A stretch of 64,000 bases of DNA, taken from the NCBI GenBank assembly GCA_024235835.1, contig JACKLQ010000001.1:248001-312000 (forward strand). The letters run 5' to 3'. Below the pieces are notes generated by a model, which was not told the DNA's origin, did no database searches, and worked only from the letters and a program-made list of their open reading frames with translations. The stretch comes from Thiobacillus sp. (GTDB lineage Bacteria > Pseudomonadota > Gammaproteobacteria > Burkholderiales > Thiobacillaceae). Positions 51,206 through 61,300 of the stretch are shown piece after piece (within the stretch, counting starts at the first letter, position 1; each line of letters starts with the position of its first letter). The translations under genes and the position numbers were made by a program.

Positions 51206-52813
51206 ATGAAAATGTTTACGTGGATATTTGCCTGGATCCTGATGGGGGTTGCTACCTGCCAGGCGGCTCCCGGGGAGTCGGCCTCCCCTGTCGAGAAGGT
51301 CAGGCTCCAGCTCAAGTGGCTGCACCAATTCCAGTTCGCGGGCTATTACGCCGCCCTGAGCCAGGGCTATTACCGGGAGGTCGGTCTGGATGTGGCCATC
51401 CTGGAAGCGCCGGCCCACGAATCCGCCGTGGACGTGGTGAGCAGGGGAGATGCCGAATACGGGGTGCATGGCTCCGACCTGGTGGTGGAACGGGCCAGGG
51501 GCAAGCCGGTGCGGGCCCTGGCGGCCATCTTCCAGCACTCCCCCATGATCCTGCTGGCGCGGCGGGACCGGCGCATCGATTCCCTCCACGACCTGGCCAA
51601 CCGTCGCCTGCTGCTGGGCCCGGACGCGGCGGAACTGGCGGCCTACCTGAAGAGCGAAGGGGTTCCTTACCAGTTGTCCCGCACCCACCAGAGCTTCGAC
51701 CTCAAGGCCCTGCTGGAGGGGGACGTGGATGCCATGCCGGCCTATTCCACGGACGAGGTGTACCTCATGGAACAGGCCCAGGTGCCCTACAGCCAGTTCT
51801 CGCCTCGGGCCGCGGGCATCGATTTCTACGGCGACGTGCTTTTCACCTCCGAGCAGGAACTGCAACAGCACCCGGACCGGGTGCGCCGGTTCGTGGAGGC
51901 CACCCTGCGGGGGTGGTACTACGCCCTGGCCCATCGGGAAGAACTGGCGCGTCTGATCCACGCCGACTACAGCCAGCGCCACAGCATGGAGCACCTGCTG
52001 TTCGAAGCGGAGCAGACCCGGCGCCTCATGACCCCGGAACTGGTGGAGATCGGCCAAATGAACCCGGGTCGCTGGCGCCACATCGCCGACACCTTCGCCG
52101 AACTGGGCATGATGCCCGCCAACTATCCCCTGGACGATTTCCTGCAACCCAGGGAAGTCCCGCCCCAGGACTACACCCGCTTTTACCTGACACTGGGCGC
52201 GGCCTTCCTGGCGGTGGCCCTGGCGGTGTGGGTCAGCCTGTACTTTTCCCGCCTCAACCGTACCCTGCGCCGGGAAGTGGCTGAGCGCCAGCGCCTGCAG
52301 GAGGACCTGGAACGCCTGGCCAACACCGATGCCCTGACGGGGCTGCCCAACCGCCGCTATTTCATGGCCCAGATGGTCAGCGAGCTGGCGCGGCGCCAGC
52401 GCTACGGTCATCCCCTCTCCCTGCTCATGCTGGACCTGGACCACTTCAAGCAGATCAACGACCAGTGGGGCCACGGCGTGGGCGACGAGGCCTTGCGCCA
52501 GTTCGCCGATTCCGTGCAATGCTGCTTGCGCACCCAGGACGTGGCCGGTCGCCTGGGGGGCGAGGAGTTCGCCATCCTCCTGCCGGAGACCGCCGAATAC
52601 GTGGCGCGCCCCGTGGCGGAACGGATCCGCGCCCGCCTGGAGCAGACGCCCGTTCCCACCGGCAACGGTCCATGCGTCGTCACGGTCAGCATCGGCGTGG
52701 CCGAGGTGCGGAAAGAAGACAGCGTGGAAACGCTGATGCACCGCGCCGACGCGGCGCTCTATGCCGCCAAGCAGCAGGGCCGCAATCGAGTGGTGTCGTC
52801 GGCTGATCTATAG
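51206..52813 (+). CDS. NMT1-type sensor diguanylate cyclase
   Basis: A 535-residue membrane protein. A signal peptide (1-22) precedes a periplasmic NMT1/THI5-like domain (about 28-310, beginning VRLQLKWLHQFQFAGYYAAL). A TM helix (about 328-348) and linker coil lead to a GGDEF domain with the active GGEEF motif and an RTQD I-site five residues upstream. It should make c-di-GMP in response to a small periplasmic ligand, possibly a thiamine-precursor-like molecule; the ligand is inference. The ATG at 51206 is chosen because the signal peptide starts there. Confidence 0.9.
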   Translation: MKMFTWIFAWILMGVATCQAAPGESASPVEKVRLQLKWLHQFQFAGYYAALSQGYYREVGLDVAILEAPAHESAVDVVSRGDAEYGVHGSDLVVERARGKPVRALAAIFQHSPMILLARRDRRIDSLHDLANRRLLLGPDAAELAAYLKSEGVPYQLSRTHQSFDLKALLEGDVDAMPAYSTDEVYLMEQAQVPYSQFSPRAAGIDFYGDVLFTSEQELQQHPDRVRRFVEATLRGWYYALAHREELARLIHADYSQRHSMEHLLFEAEQTRRLMTPELVEIGQMNPGRWRHIADTFAELGMMPANYPLDDFLQPREVPPQDYTRFYLTLGAAFLAVALAVWVSLYFSRLNRTLRREVAERQRLQEDLERLANTDALTGLPNRRYFMAQMVSELARRQRYGHPLSLLMLDLDHFKQINDQWGHGVGDEALRQFADSVQCCLRTQDVAGRLGGEEFAILLPETAEYVARPVAERIRARLEQTPVPTGNGPCVVTVSIGVAEVRKEDSVETLMHRADAALYAAKQQGRNRVVSSADL

Positions 52814-52864
52814 TTTCCATGGGGGCCGCATTCACTGATGGCGGCCCATAGAAAGGGACCCCGG

Positions 52865-55351
52865 ATGTCCAATCTCAAGGCCTTGGAAGCGAGCCAGCTC
52901 TACCGGCGCTGCGATCCTGCCCAGTTCTCCTTCGAGACCACCGCCGAGCTCCCTACGGGCACGGAGATCATCGGCCAGGCCCGGGCGGTGGAGGCCGTGG
53001 AATTCGGCATCGACATTCCCCATGAGGGCTTCAACCTGTTCGTCCTGGGCGACCCCGGCACGGGTCGCCATTCCGTGGTGCGTCGGCTGCTGGAGGCCAA
53101 GGCCGGGGCGGGGCAGGTGCCCAGCGACTGGTGTTATGTCTACAACTTCGCCGAGGGCAACAAGCCCCGCCTGCTGCGGGTCCCCGCCGGCCGGGGCGGC
53201 CAGTTCAAGCGGGACATGCAGGACTTCGTCGCGGAACTTTCCAAGGCCATATCCGCCGCCTTCGACAGCGATGAATACCGGGCCCGCATCGATGCCATCA
53301 ACGAAGCCTTCAAGGCCAGGGAGGAGGGTGCCCTCCAGGCCCTGGGCCAGGAGGCGGTGGAGCAGGGCATCGCCCTGTTGCGCACCCCCCATGGCTTCGC
53401 CTTCGCCCCAGTCAAGGGTGAGGAAGCCATCGATCCGGAGGCCTTCGAGAAGCTGCCGGAGGCGGAGAAGGACCGCATCGGCAAGCTCATGGACGCCTAC
53501 TCCGAGCGCCTGAAGCAGCTCATGGCCCAATTGCCCCGCTGGCGCCGGGAGACCCAGGCCCAGATCAAGGAGGCCAGCCGTGAGGCTATGGGCTACGCCG
53601 TGGGCCACCTGATCGAGGAACTGAAGTCCCGCTACAGGGACTTGGCCCAGGTCACGGCTTTCCTGGACGAGGTCCAGCGCAACGTCATAGAGACCGGGGA
53701 ACAACTGCGGGAACAGCCCCGCAGCGAGGGGGACTTCAGCAACATCGTCATCAGCGGCACCCTGTCCACGGCCCGCTACCAGGTGAACCTGCTGGTGGAC
53801 AACGCCAATACTCCTGCCGCCCCGGTGGTGTTCGAGGACAACCCCATCTACCCCAACCTGGTTGGCCGGGTGGACCATATCTCCCAGATGGGCACCCTGG
53901 TGACCAACTTCACCCTCATCAAGCCCGGCGCCCTGCACCGGGCCAACGGCGGTTACCTGGTGCTGGACGCCCTGAAGGTCCTGACCCAGCCCCACGCCTG
54001 GGTAGGGCTGAAGCGGGCCCTGCGGGCCGGCCAGGTGCATATCGAGTCCCTGGGCCAGGTGTACGGGCTGGTGAGCACCCTGTCCCTGGAACCCGAGCCC
54101 ATGCCCCTGGCCGTCAAGGTGGTGCTCATCGGCGAGCGGCACATCTACTACCTGCTCAAGGCCCTGGATCCGGAATTCGACAAGTACTTCAAGGTGGCGG
54201 CCGATTTCGAGGACGATGTGACCCGGGACGGCGACAGCACGCGCACCTACGCGGAATTCGTCGCCACCCTCGCCAAGGGCGCGGGCCTGCGCGCCTTCCA
54301 TCGGGAGGCGGTGGCCCGGCTGGTGGAGCATGCCGCGCGCCTGGCCGGGGCGCAGGACAAGCTCACCGTAAGCCGCCGGCAGATGGTGGACCTGCTCAAG
54401 GAGTCCGATTACTGGGCCGCCAAGGCGGGGCGGGAGACCGTCACCCGGGCCGACATCGAGACCGCCATCGCCGCCCAGATCCGCCGCGTGGACCGGCTGC
54501 GCAGCCGGCTCCAGGCAGAGATCCTGCGCGACACCCTGCTCATCGCCGTCACCGGCGCCCACATCGGCCAGGTCAACGGCCTGGCCGTCATCCATCTGGA
54601 CGATTTCGCCTTCGCCCACCCGGTGCGCATCACCGCCACCGCCCGGCTGGGGGAGGGGGAAGTGGTGGACATCGAGCGGGAAAGCGAACTCGGAGGCGCG
54701 CTCCACTCCAAGGGCGTGATGATCCTGGCGGCCTTCCTGGGTTCCCGCTACGCCCGCACCGTGCCCCTTTCCCTGGCTGCCAGCCTGGTGTTCGAACAGA
54801 CCTACGGTCCGGTGGAGGGCGACAGCGCCTCCCTGGCGGAGTTGTGCGCCCTGCTTTCCAACCTGGCCGGGGCACCCATCAAGCAGACCCTGGCCATCAC
54901 CGGCTCGGTCAACCAGTTCGGCGACGTCCAGGCCATCGGCGGGGTCAACGAGAAGATCGAGGGATTCTTCGACATCTGCCAGGCCCGGGGCCTCACGGGA
55001 GACCAGGGCGTGCTGATCCCCGCGGCCAACGTCAGGCACCTGATGCTGCGCCAGGACGTGGTGGACGCCTGTGCCCAGGGCCGATTCCACATCCATGCCG
55101 TCAGGAACGTGGACGAGGCCATCGAACTGTTGACCGGACTACCCGCCGGCGAGGCGGACGAGAACGGCCTGGTGCCGGAAGGCAGCATCAATTACCTGGT
55201 GGCCACCCAGCTGGCCGAGCTTTCCGCCCTGCGCCAGGCCTTCGCCACGGCGGCCAAGTTCCAGGCCGAAGAAGGCGAAGAAAATGGGCCGGGTGATGGC
55301 CAAGAAACTGGCCAGGAACCAGCACAGGATGCCGGAGAAGGCAAGGCCTGA
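52865..55351 (+). CDS. LonB-like AAA+ ATP-dependent protease
   Basis: An 828-residue Lon-related protein of the AAA_32/Lon_C type. Walker A-like LGDPGTGRHSVVRR near residue 60 lacks the usual Lys-Ser/Thr after the second Gly. The Ser-Lys protease dyad fits EGDSASLAELCALLS and IGGVNEKIEGFFDIC. A long helical insert separates the two ATPase halves. These proteins are common in proteobacteria, but their substrates are unknown. An AAAGGGA Shine-Dalgarno precedes 52865. Confidence 0.88.
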   Translation: MSNLKALEASQLYRRCDPAQFSFETTAELPTGTEIIGQARAVEAVEFGIDIPHEGFNLFVLGDPGTGRHSVVRRLLEAKAGAGQVPSDWCYVYNFAEGNKPRLLRVPAGRGGQFKRDMQDFVAELSKAISAAFDSDEYRARIDAINEAFKAREEGALQALGQEAVEQGIALLRTPHGFAFAPVKGEEAIDPEAFEKLPEAEKDRIGKLMDAYSERLKQLMAQLPRWRRETQAQIKEASREAMGYAVGHLIEELKSRYRDLAQVTAFLDEVQRNVIETGEQLREQPRSEGDFSNIVISGTLSTARYQVNLLVDNANTPAAPVVFEDNPIYPNLVGRVDHISQMGTLVTNFTLIKPGALHRANGGYLVLDALKVLTQPHAWVGLKRALRAGQVHIESLGQVYGLVSTLSLEPEPMPLAVKVVLIGERHIYYLLKALDPEFDKYFKVAADFEDDVTRDGDSTRTYAEFVATLAKGAGLRAFHREAVARLVEHAARLAGAQDKLTVSRRQMVDLLKESDYWAAKAGRETVTRADIETAIAAQIRRVDRLRSRLQAEILRDTLLIAVTGAHIGQVNGLAVIHLDDFAFAHPVRITATARLGEGEVVDIERESELGGALHSKGVMILAAFLGSRYARTVPLSLAASLVFEQTYGPVEGDSASLAELCALLSNLAGAPIKQTLAITGSVNQFGDVQAIGGVNEKIEGFFDICQARGLTGDQGVLIPAANVRHLMLRQDVVDACAQGRFHIHAVRNVDEAIELLTGLPAGEADENGLVPEGSINYLVATQLAELSALRQAFATAAKFQAEEGEENGPGDGQETGQEPAQDAGEGKA

Positions 55352-55514
55352 CCCGCAGCCCCGGTAAACACTGGCTCGTTACCTTCATGGGGTCCGTGCC
55401 CTGCCTTGCCCTTGTCGCAGGGTCGCATGCTCAGGTTCGTTGCCAGGGAAGCCATTTCCTAGAATGAGGGGTATGGTGTAGTGCCCCGTCTCCACCACCA
55501 CAATGGAGTTGCCC

Positions 55515-55796
55515 ATGACCCAGATCATTCCCGAGACCCCACCCGACTACGACAAGACCCGCATCGTTGAACGGCCGGACGGATTCTTCTGGCTGGACCA
55601 GGAAAGCGGCGAATACCATGGCCCCTTCGACACCCTCCTGGAGGCGGTTCAGGACATGGAGTACGAGCCGGACACGGACTACGAGCCGGCGGAAACCCTG
55701 GAGGAGGCTGAAGAGGAACTGGGACTGTCCAGCTGGGTGGACACGGATACCGGCGAACTGGCGGAAGACACCGTGACCCGCATCGAGGATCACTGA
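55515..55796 (+). CDS. Small highly acidic protein, function unknown
   Basis: A 93-residue protein with about one-third Asp/Glu and several Trp/Tyr/Phe residues (FFWLDQESGEYHGPFDTL). No signal or TM segment. GGAG 6 bp upstream of 55515 favours this start over 55503. It may be a small regulatory or DNA-mimic-like protein; nothing in the sequence proves that. Confidence 0.6.
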   Translation: MTQIIPETPPDYDKTRIVERPDGFFWLDQESGEYHGPFDTLLEAVQDMEYEPDTDYEPAETLEEAEEELGLSSWVDTDTGELAEDTVTRIEDH

Positions 55797-56343
55797 TTCT
55801 CCTCCAAGACAGGTTTCACCCGATCTTCACGACATTGTCGTGGAGTATGTTGTTGCCATGGGCCATGCGTTCGGTCAGCTGCATCCAGGGGGAGAAGACT
55901 GCGTGGCCTGGCCGCCGTCCGGGTCCACGGGCAGGGGGAACCGGAGGTTAGCCAGCACTGCCGCCATGGCGAGCAAGGCACCGATCCATGGGCGCGCCAG
56001 GGCCCGGTTCCGCGGGGGCGGGTCGCTTGCGGCTGAAAGGCGCGTCATGCATTGCAACTTAACCGGTCATGGGCTTGGACCGGGCTCAGCTTTCCTCGCC
56101 GGTACCGGAAAGGGATCAGGAGGGTGCCAGGGGGAGGCCATCCGCCAAGACATGGATAAACATCAAAATCGAGCAAAAAAACATATCTAATTCATTCAAG
56201 AGATCACAAAAACGGCCGATACAACGGGTATCAAGCCATACGCTTCTATTCAGGGCTACCAACCTCACCCGTCGGACAAGGTAAAGCTCTATAAATATTA
56301 GTGAGGTAGAAGGAAATTGACGCGCGAGCATCAGAGTTGAACC
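55797..56343. other. Non-coding gap with possible decayed membrane-protein gene
   Basis: A 547-bp gap. On the minus strand a short frame (ATG at 56048 down to 55875) encodes a 57-residue peptide with one TM-like stretch (WIGALLAMAAVLANL). A different frame then continues with protein-like WMQLTERMAHGNNIL to a stop near 55816, as if one gene had been frameshifted. The 56150-56300 part is AT-rich, and TATAAA at 56290-56295 may be a -10 for the signalling operon downstream. Confidence 0.3.
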
Positions 56344-57435
56344 ATGACAGAAGGCTCGAACCAGACCGTCCTGATCGTGGACGACTCTCCAGACAACCTG
56401 AACGTCCTCAGCGAATTGCTGCATCCCCTTTACCGGGTGCGCGCCGCCAACTCCGGCGAAAGGGCCCTGCGCATCGCCGCCAGCACGCCCCAGCCGGATC
56501 TCGTGTTGCTGGACGTGATGATGCCCGGGATGGATGGTCATGCCGTGTTCTCCCGCCTGCGGAAAGACCCGGCCACGTCCCATATCCCCATCATCTTCGT
56601 CACCGCCATGGACAGCTCTGAGGCGGAACTGCGGGGCCTGGACGAAGGCGCCGTGGACTACATCACCAAGCCCATCACCCCCCAGATCCTCCTGGCCCGG
56701 GTGCGCAACCAGCTGGAGCTGAAGCAGGCACGGGACCGCTTGAGCCGCCAGAACGAATGGCTGGAGGCGGAAGTGGGCCGCCGCATGGCCGAGAACGACC
56801 TGATCCAGCTGGTGAGCATCCGCGCCCTGGCCCACCTGGCGGAAACCAGGGATCCGGAAACCGGCAACCACATCCTGCGCACCCAGGGCTACGTCCAGCT
56901 TCTGGGTTCCCGCCTGGGAGGGCATCCCCGCTTCCGCGACCGGGTCAACGGCCATTACGTCGAACTCCTGGCCCGATCCGCGCCCCTCCACGACATCGGC
57001 AAGGTGGGCATTCCGGACGCCATCCTGCAGAAGCCCGGTCCCCTGGACCCGGCGGAGTGGGAAGTCATGAAGACCCACGCCCGCCTGGGAGCCGAGGCCA
57101 TCGAGCAGGCCGAGCGGGACGCGGAAAAGCCTGTGGAATTCCTGGCCCTGGCCAAGGAGATCGCCCTCTGGCACCACGAGAAATGGGACGGCAGGGGCTA
57201 CCCGGACGGGCTGGCGGGGGAGGCCATTCCTCTCTCGGCCCGACTGATGGCCATCGCCGACGTGTTCGACGCCCTCATCACCCCCCGGGTCTACAAGCCC
57301 GCAATGTCTCACGCGGAGGCACGGGACATCATCGCCGCAGGGCGCGGCAGCCATTTCGACCCGGTCATGACGGACATCTTCCTGGCCGGCTACCACGACT
57401 ATTGCGCCATCGCCGACCGATATCGCGACAGTTGA
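56344..57435 (+). CDS. HD-GYP response regulator (c-di-GMP phosphodiesterase)
   Basis: A 363-residue RpfG-type regulator. The receiver (1-120) has phospho-Asp in LVLLDVMMPGMDG and Lys in DYITKPITP. The HD-GYP domain shows HDIGKVGIPD (near residue 218) and HHEKWDGRGYPDGLAGEAIPL (near 278), so it should hydrolyse c-di-GMP. It opens a run of tightly spaced signalling genes. Confidence 0.94.
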   Translation: MTEGSNQTVLIVDDSPDNLNVLSELLHPLYRVRAANSGERALRIAASTPQPDLVLLDVMMPGMDGHAVFSRLRKDPATSHIPIIFVTAMDSSEAELRGLDEGAVDYITKPITPQILLARVRNQLELKQARDRLSRQNEWLEAEVGRRMAENDLIQLVSIRALAHLAETRDPETGNHILRTQGYVQLLGSRLGGHPRFRDRVNGHYVELLARSAPLHDIGKVGIPDAILQKPGPLDPAEWEVMKTHARLGAEAIEQAERDAEKPVEFLALAKEIALWHHEKWDGRGYPDGLAGEAIPLSARLMAIADVFDALITPRVYKPAMSHAEARDIIAAGRGSHFDPVMTDIFLAGYHDYCAIADRYRDS

Positions 57436-57457
57436 TAACAACCAGGGAAGGAAAGGG

Positions 57458-58375
57458 ATGAAACCCCATGTGCTGCTGGCGGAAGACGAGGAAATCATCG
57501 CCGACATCATCCGCGACCTGCTGGAGGAGGACGGCTTCCGGATAACGGTTTGCCGGGACGGCCTGGAGGCCTGGCAACGGCTTCACGAGGACTGCCCAGG
57601 CTATGACGTGATCCTCCTGGACCGGGGCCTGCCCGGCTTGGACGGCCTGGAGCTGCTGCGCCGGCTGAAGGCGGATCCGGCCCTCTCCCGGGTGCCCGTC
57701 ATCATGGAAACGGCCCAGAGCGACGAACACAGCATTCGCGAGGGTCTGAACGAGGGGGCCTACTACTATCTCACCAAGCCCATCCAGCCCGACGTGCTCC
57801 TGGGCGTTGTCCGGGCCGCCCTGGAGCAGGCTCGGGAACTCCATGAGATGCTGGAGAGCGTGCGCCGGGCGGAGCGTCCCCTGGTGCTCATGCGGCAAGG
57901 CAGCTTCCGCTTCCGGGACCTGGAGGAAGGGCACCTGCTGGCCGATTTCATCGCCCGGGCCTGCCCGGACCCCGAACGGGTGGTCCAGGGCCTGCGGGAA
58001 TTGCTGGTGAACGCCGTGGAGCACGGCAACCTGGGCATCCGCTACGCGGAAAAGAGCCGCCTGCTCCTGGAGGGCCTGTGGCATGAAGAAGTGCTGCACC
58101 GCCTGACCCTGCCGGAATACCGGGACCGGGAAGTGGAAGTGGAGTTCGCGCGGGGGCCGGAGCGTCTCCAGTTCACCATCCGTGACCAGGGCCAGGGCTT
58201 CGACTGGCGCGGCTACCTGGATTTCGCCCCGGAGCGGGCCTTCGACCTTCACGGCCGGGGCATCGCCATGGCCGCCAAGCTGAGCTTCGACGGCCTGGAA
58301 TACCAGGGCAACGGCAATACGGTGCTGGCCTGGGTCAAGGCCGGCGGGATGCAACCCAGCCATGATGCCGGCTAA
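57458..58375 (+). CDS. Receiver plus anti-sigma-type ATPase protein
   Basis: A 305-residue protein. The receiver (1-120) has phospho-Asp in VILLDRGLPGLDG and Lys in YLTKPIQPD. A C-terminal GHKL ATPase of the RsbW/anti-sigma type (about 150-300) shows N-box LLVNAVEHGNLG, DQGQGFDW and HGRGIAMA. No HisKA histidine is visible. It probably binds or phosphorylates an anti-sigma antagonist when its receiver is phosphorylated. It lies 22 bp after the HD-GYP gene. Confidence 0.88.
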   Translation: MKPHVLLAEDEEIIADIIRDLLEEDGFRITVCRDGLEAWQRLHEDCPGYDVILLDRGLPGLDGLELLRRLKADPALSRVPVIMETAQSDEHSIREGLNEGAYYYLTKPIQPDVLLGVVRAALEQARELHEMLESVRRAERPLVLMRQGSFRFRDLEEGHLLADFIARACPDPERVVQGLRELLVNAVEHGNLGIRYAEKSRLLLEGLWHEEVLHRLTLPEYRDREVEVEFARGPERLQFTIRDQGQGFDWRGYLDFAPERAFDLHGRGIAMAAKLSFDGLEYQGNGNTVLAWVKAGGMQPSHDAG

Positions 58376-58393
58376 TAGTCCCCGCCCAGCCTC

Positions 58394-61300
58394 GTGAACC
58401 GCGTGCCCAGTTCCCCGCCGCTGCGGCGCAGATCCCCAGGGGTCCCCTATCCCCCTTTGGTGCCCGCCCTGATCTACGCGGTGTTGGCCGCCATCTGGAT
58501 ACTGGCTTCCGACCAGGTCGTCCTCTGGCTGTTCCGGGACCCCTTCCACGTGGCCCTGGCCAATACCCTCAAGGGCTGGCTGTTCGTGGCCGTCACGGCC
58601 CTGGTGTTCTATCTCCTGCTGCGGCGCCGGGACTGGCTGGCGGAGGAGTCCACCCAGATGCCGGCGTCCGCCAGGACATATTCCTGGCCGCTCCTGGCCA
58701 TCGTGGTGGTCATCCTCGGTGTCACCGCCGCCGGCATCATCAATACCCTGGCCCACCAGCGCCAGCAGGAGGAGGCCCGCCTCCATGCCATCGCCGACCT
58801 GAAGGCCAGCCAGATCAGCGACTGGCTCAAGGAACGCCTGGGAGATGCCAAGTTTGTCCAGAGCAGCCATTTCTTTTCCGAGCAATACGAATCCTGGCAG
58901 GGCCAGGGGAACGAGGCCGCCCGGGAGCGCCTCACCTCTCGCCTTGAACAGTTGCGCAACTACCGGGGCTTCAGTGCCGTCTCTCTGCTGGACCCTGCCG
59001 GCCGGCGCCTGTGGGCCACCCAACAGGCACCGGCCCGGCCGGCCCCGGCACTAAGCCATGCGGCGGAGCAAGGCTGGGACGGCCAGATACAACGCGTCGG
59101 CCCCTATGTGGACCTGGATGGGCACCGCCGCCTGGACTTCCTGGTGCCCCTGCCCGTCAGCGAAGGCCCGCCCCCCATGGCGGTGCTCCACGTGGACCCG
59201 GAGGCCTGGCTTTATCCCATGCTGCAGGCTTGGCCGGCGCTCAGCGCCAGCGGCGAGACCCTGCTGTTCCGGCAGGACGGGGGCCGGGCCCAGTACCTCA
59301 ACGACCTGCGCTATCGTCCGGGATCGGCGGCGACCCTTCGCCTGCCCCTCGGCAACCCCGACCTGCTGGCGTCTCAGGTGCTGTCCGGCCGGGTGGAGGA
59401 GAAGGCCACCCTGGAGGGAGTTGATTACCGCGGTGTGCCGGTGCTGGGCATGGCGCGGGCCATCCCGGGCACGGACTGGTACCTGGTGGCCAAGGTGAAT
59501 CGCGACGAGATCCATGCCGGCGCCCTGAGGGATGCCGTCTGGATGGGCCTCACGGGCGCCCTGGCCCTGTTCATCATCCTGGCCAGCCTGGCCATGCTGC
59601 GCCAGCGCCAGCGCCTGGCGGCGGCGGAACAGGCCCGCCAGGCCCAGGTGGAGCGCACCCGGGCCCTGAAGCTGCTGGAAGCCTTCGCCGGAAGTTCCGA
59701 CGACGCCATCTTCGCCAAGGATCTGGAAGGCCGCTACATCCTGTTCAACCGGGCCGCCGGCCTGTTCGTGGGCAAGCCGGCGGACGCGGTGCTGGGCCTG
59801 GACGACCGTGCCCTGTTCCCGCCGGCGCAGGCGGAACGGCACATGGCGCTGGACCGCCAGGCCATCCAGGAAAACCGCATCCAAACCGTGGAGGAAGTGC
59901 TGGATACACCCCAGGGCACGCGCATCTTCCTGGCCACCAAGGGCCCGTTGCGGGACGAGCACGACCGGATCATCGGCACCTTCGGCATCTCCCGGGACAT
60001 CACGGAAAGCCGCCAGGCCGAGGACCGGCTGGCGGACCAGATGCGCCGTTTCCACCTGCTGCTGGACAGTTCCCGGGACGGTATCGTCATCATCGACCAG
60101 GACCACCGGGTGGTGGAGGCCAACCACCGTTTCGCCGAAATGCTGGGCTATGGGCCGGAGGAACTGCCCGGGCTTCATACCTGGGATTTCGATGCCTTGA
60201 TGAGCGAAGCGGAGGTGCAATCGGGCTTCGCGGACCTGAGCCACACCCGCCAGGTGTTCGAGACCCGCCACCGGCGCAAGGATGGCGGAGAATACGACGT
60301 GGAGATCAGCGCCAGCGGCGCGGTATGGGGCGGCCGGAAACTGGTGCTGTGCATCTGCCGGGACATCACGGAGCGCAAGCGCATCGAGGCGGCCATCCAC
60401 GAGAGCGAGGCCCGCTTCCGCGCCCTGGTGGAACAGTCCCTGGCGGGCATCTACATCATCCAGGACGGCCACTTCCGCTACGTCAATCCGGGCTTCGCCG
60501 CCATCTTCGGCTACCACTCTCCCGAGGCCATCGTCGGCATGCCCACCGACAAGCTGGTGGCTGCCGAGGACCGGCAACGGGTGGCAGAGAACGTGCGCCG
60601 CCGCGTCGAGGGGGAACTGTCCGATATCCATTACGTGTTCAAGGGCTTGCGCCGGGATGGCGGCACCATCGATGTGGAAGTCCACGGCCGCGCCTTCGAC
60701 TACGAAGGCCAGCCGGCGGTCATCGGCCTCATCCTGGACATTTCCGCCCGCAAGGCCGCCGAGGACGCCCTGCGGGAGAGCGAGCTGCGCTTCCACGATA
60801 TCGTCAACGCCTCCGCCGACTGGGTCTGGGAAGTGGATGCCCAGGGCCGCTACACCTACGTATCGGAGAGCGTCCGGGATCTGCTGGGTCACACGGCGGA
60901 AGAGATTATGGGCAAGACCCCCTTCGACCTCATGCCGCCGACGGAGGCTGAACGGGTGCGGGCCGAGTTCGCCGCCGTTGCCGCCCGCAAGGCCCCCTTC
61001 CGGGACCTGGAGAACATCAATCTCCACCAGGACGGCAGTTTGCGCTACGTGCTCACCAACGGCATGCCCATCCTGGACGAGGCGGGCAATTTGCTTGGCT
61101 ACCGGGGCCTGGACCGGGACGTTACGGAACGGAAGCTGGCGGAGATCGCCCTCAAGGAGAGCGAGGCCCGCTGGATCATGGCCATCGACAGTGCCGGCCA
61201 TGGCGTCTGGGACTGGAGCAAGGCCACCGACAAGGTGTTTTTCTCACCCTCCTGGAAGTCCATGCTGGGCTACACCGAGGACGAGGTGGGCGACAGCCTG

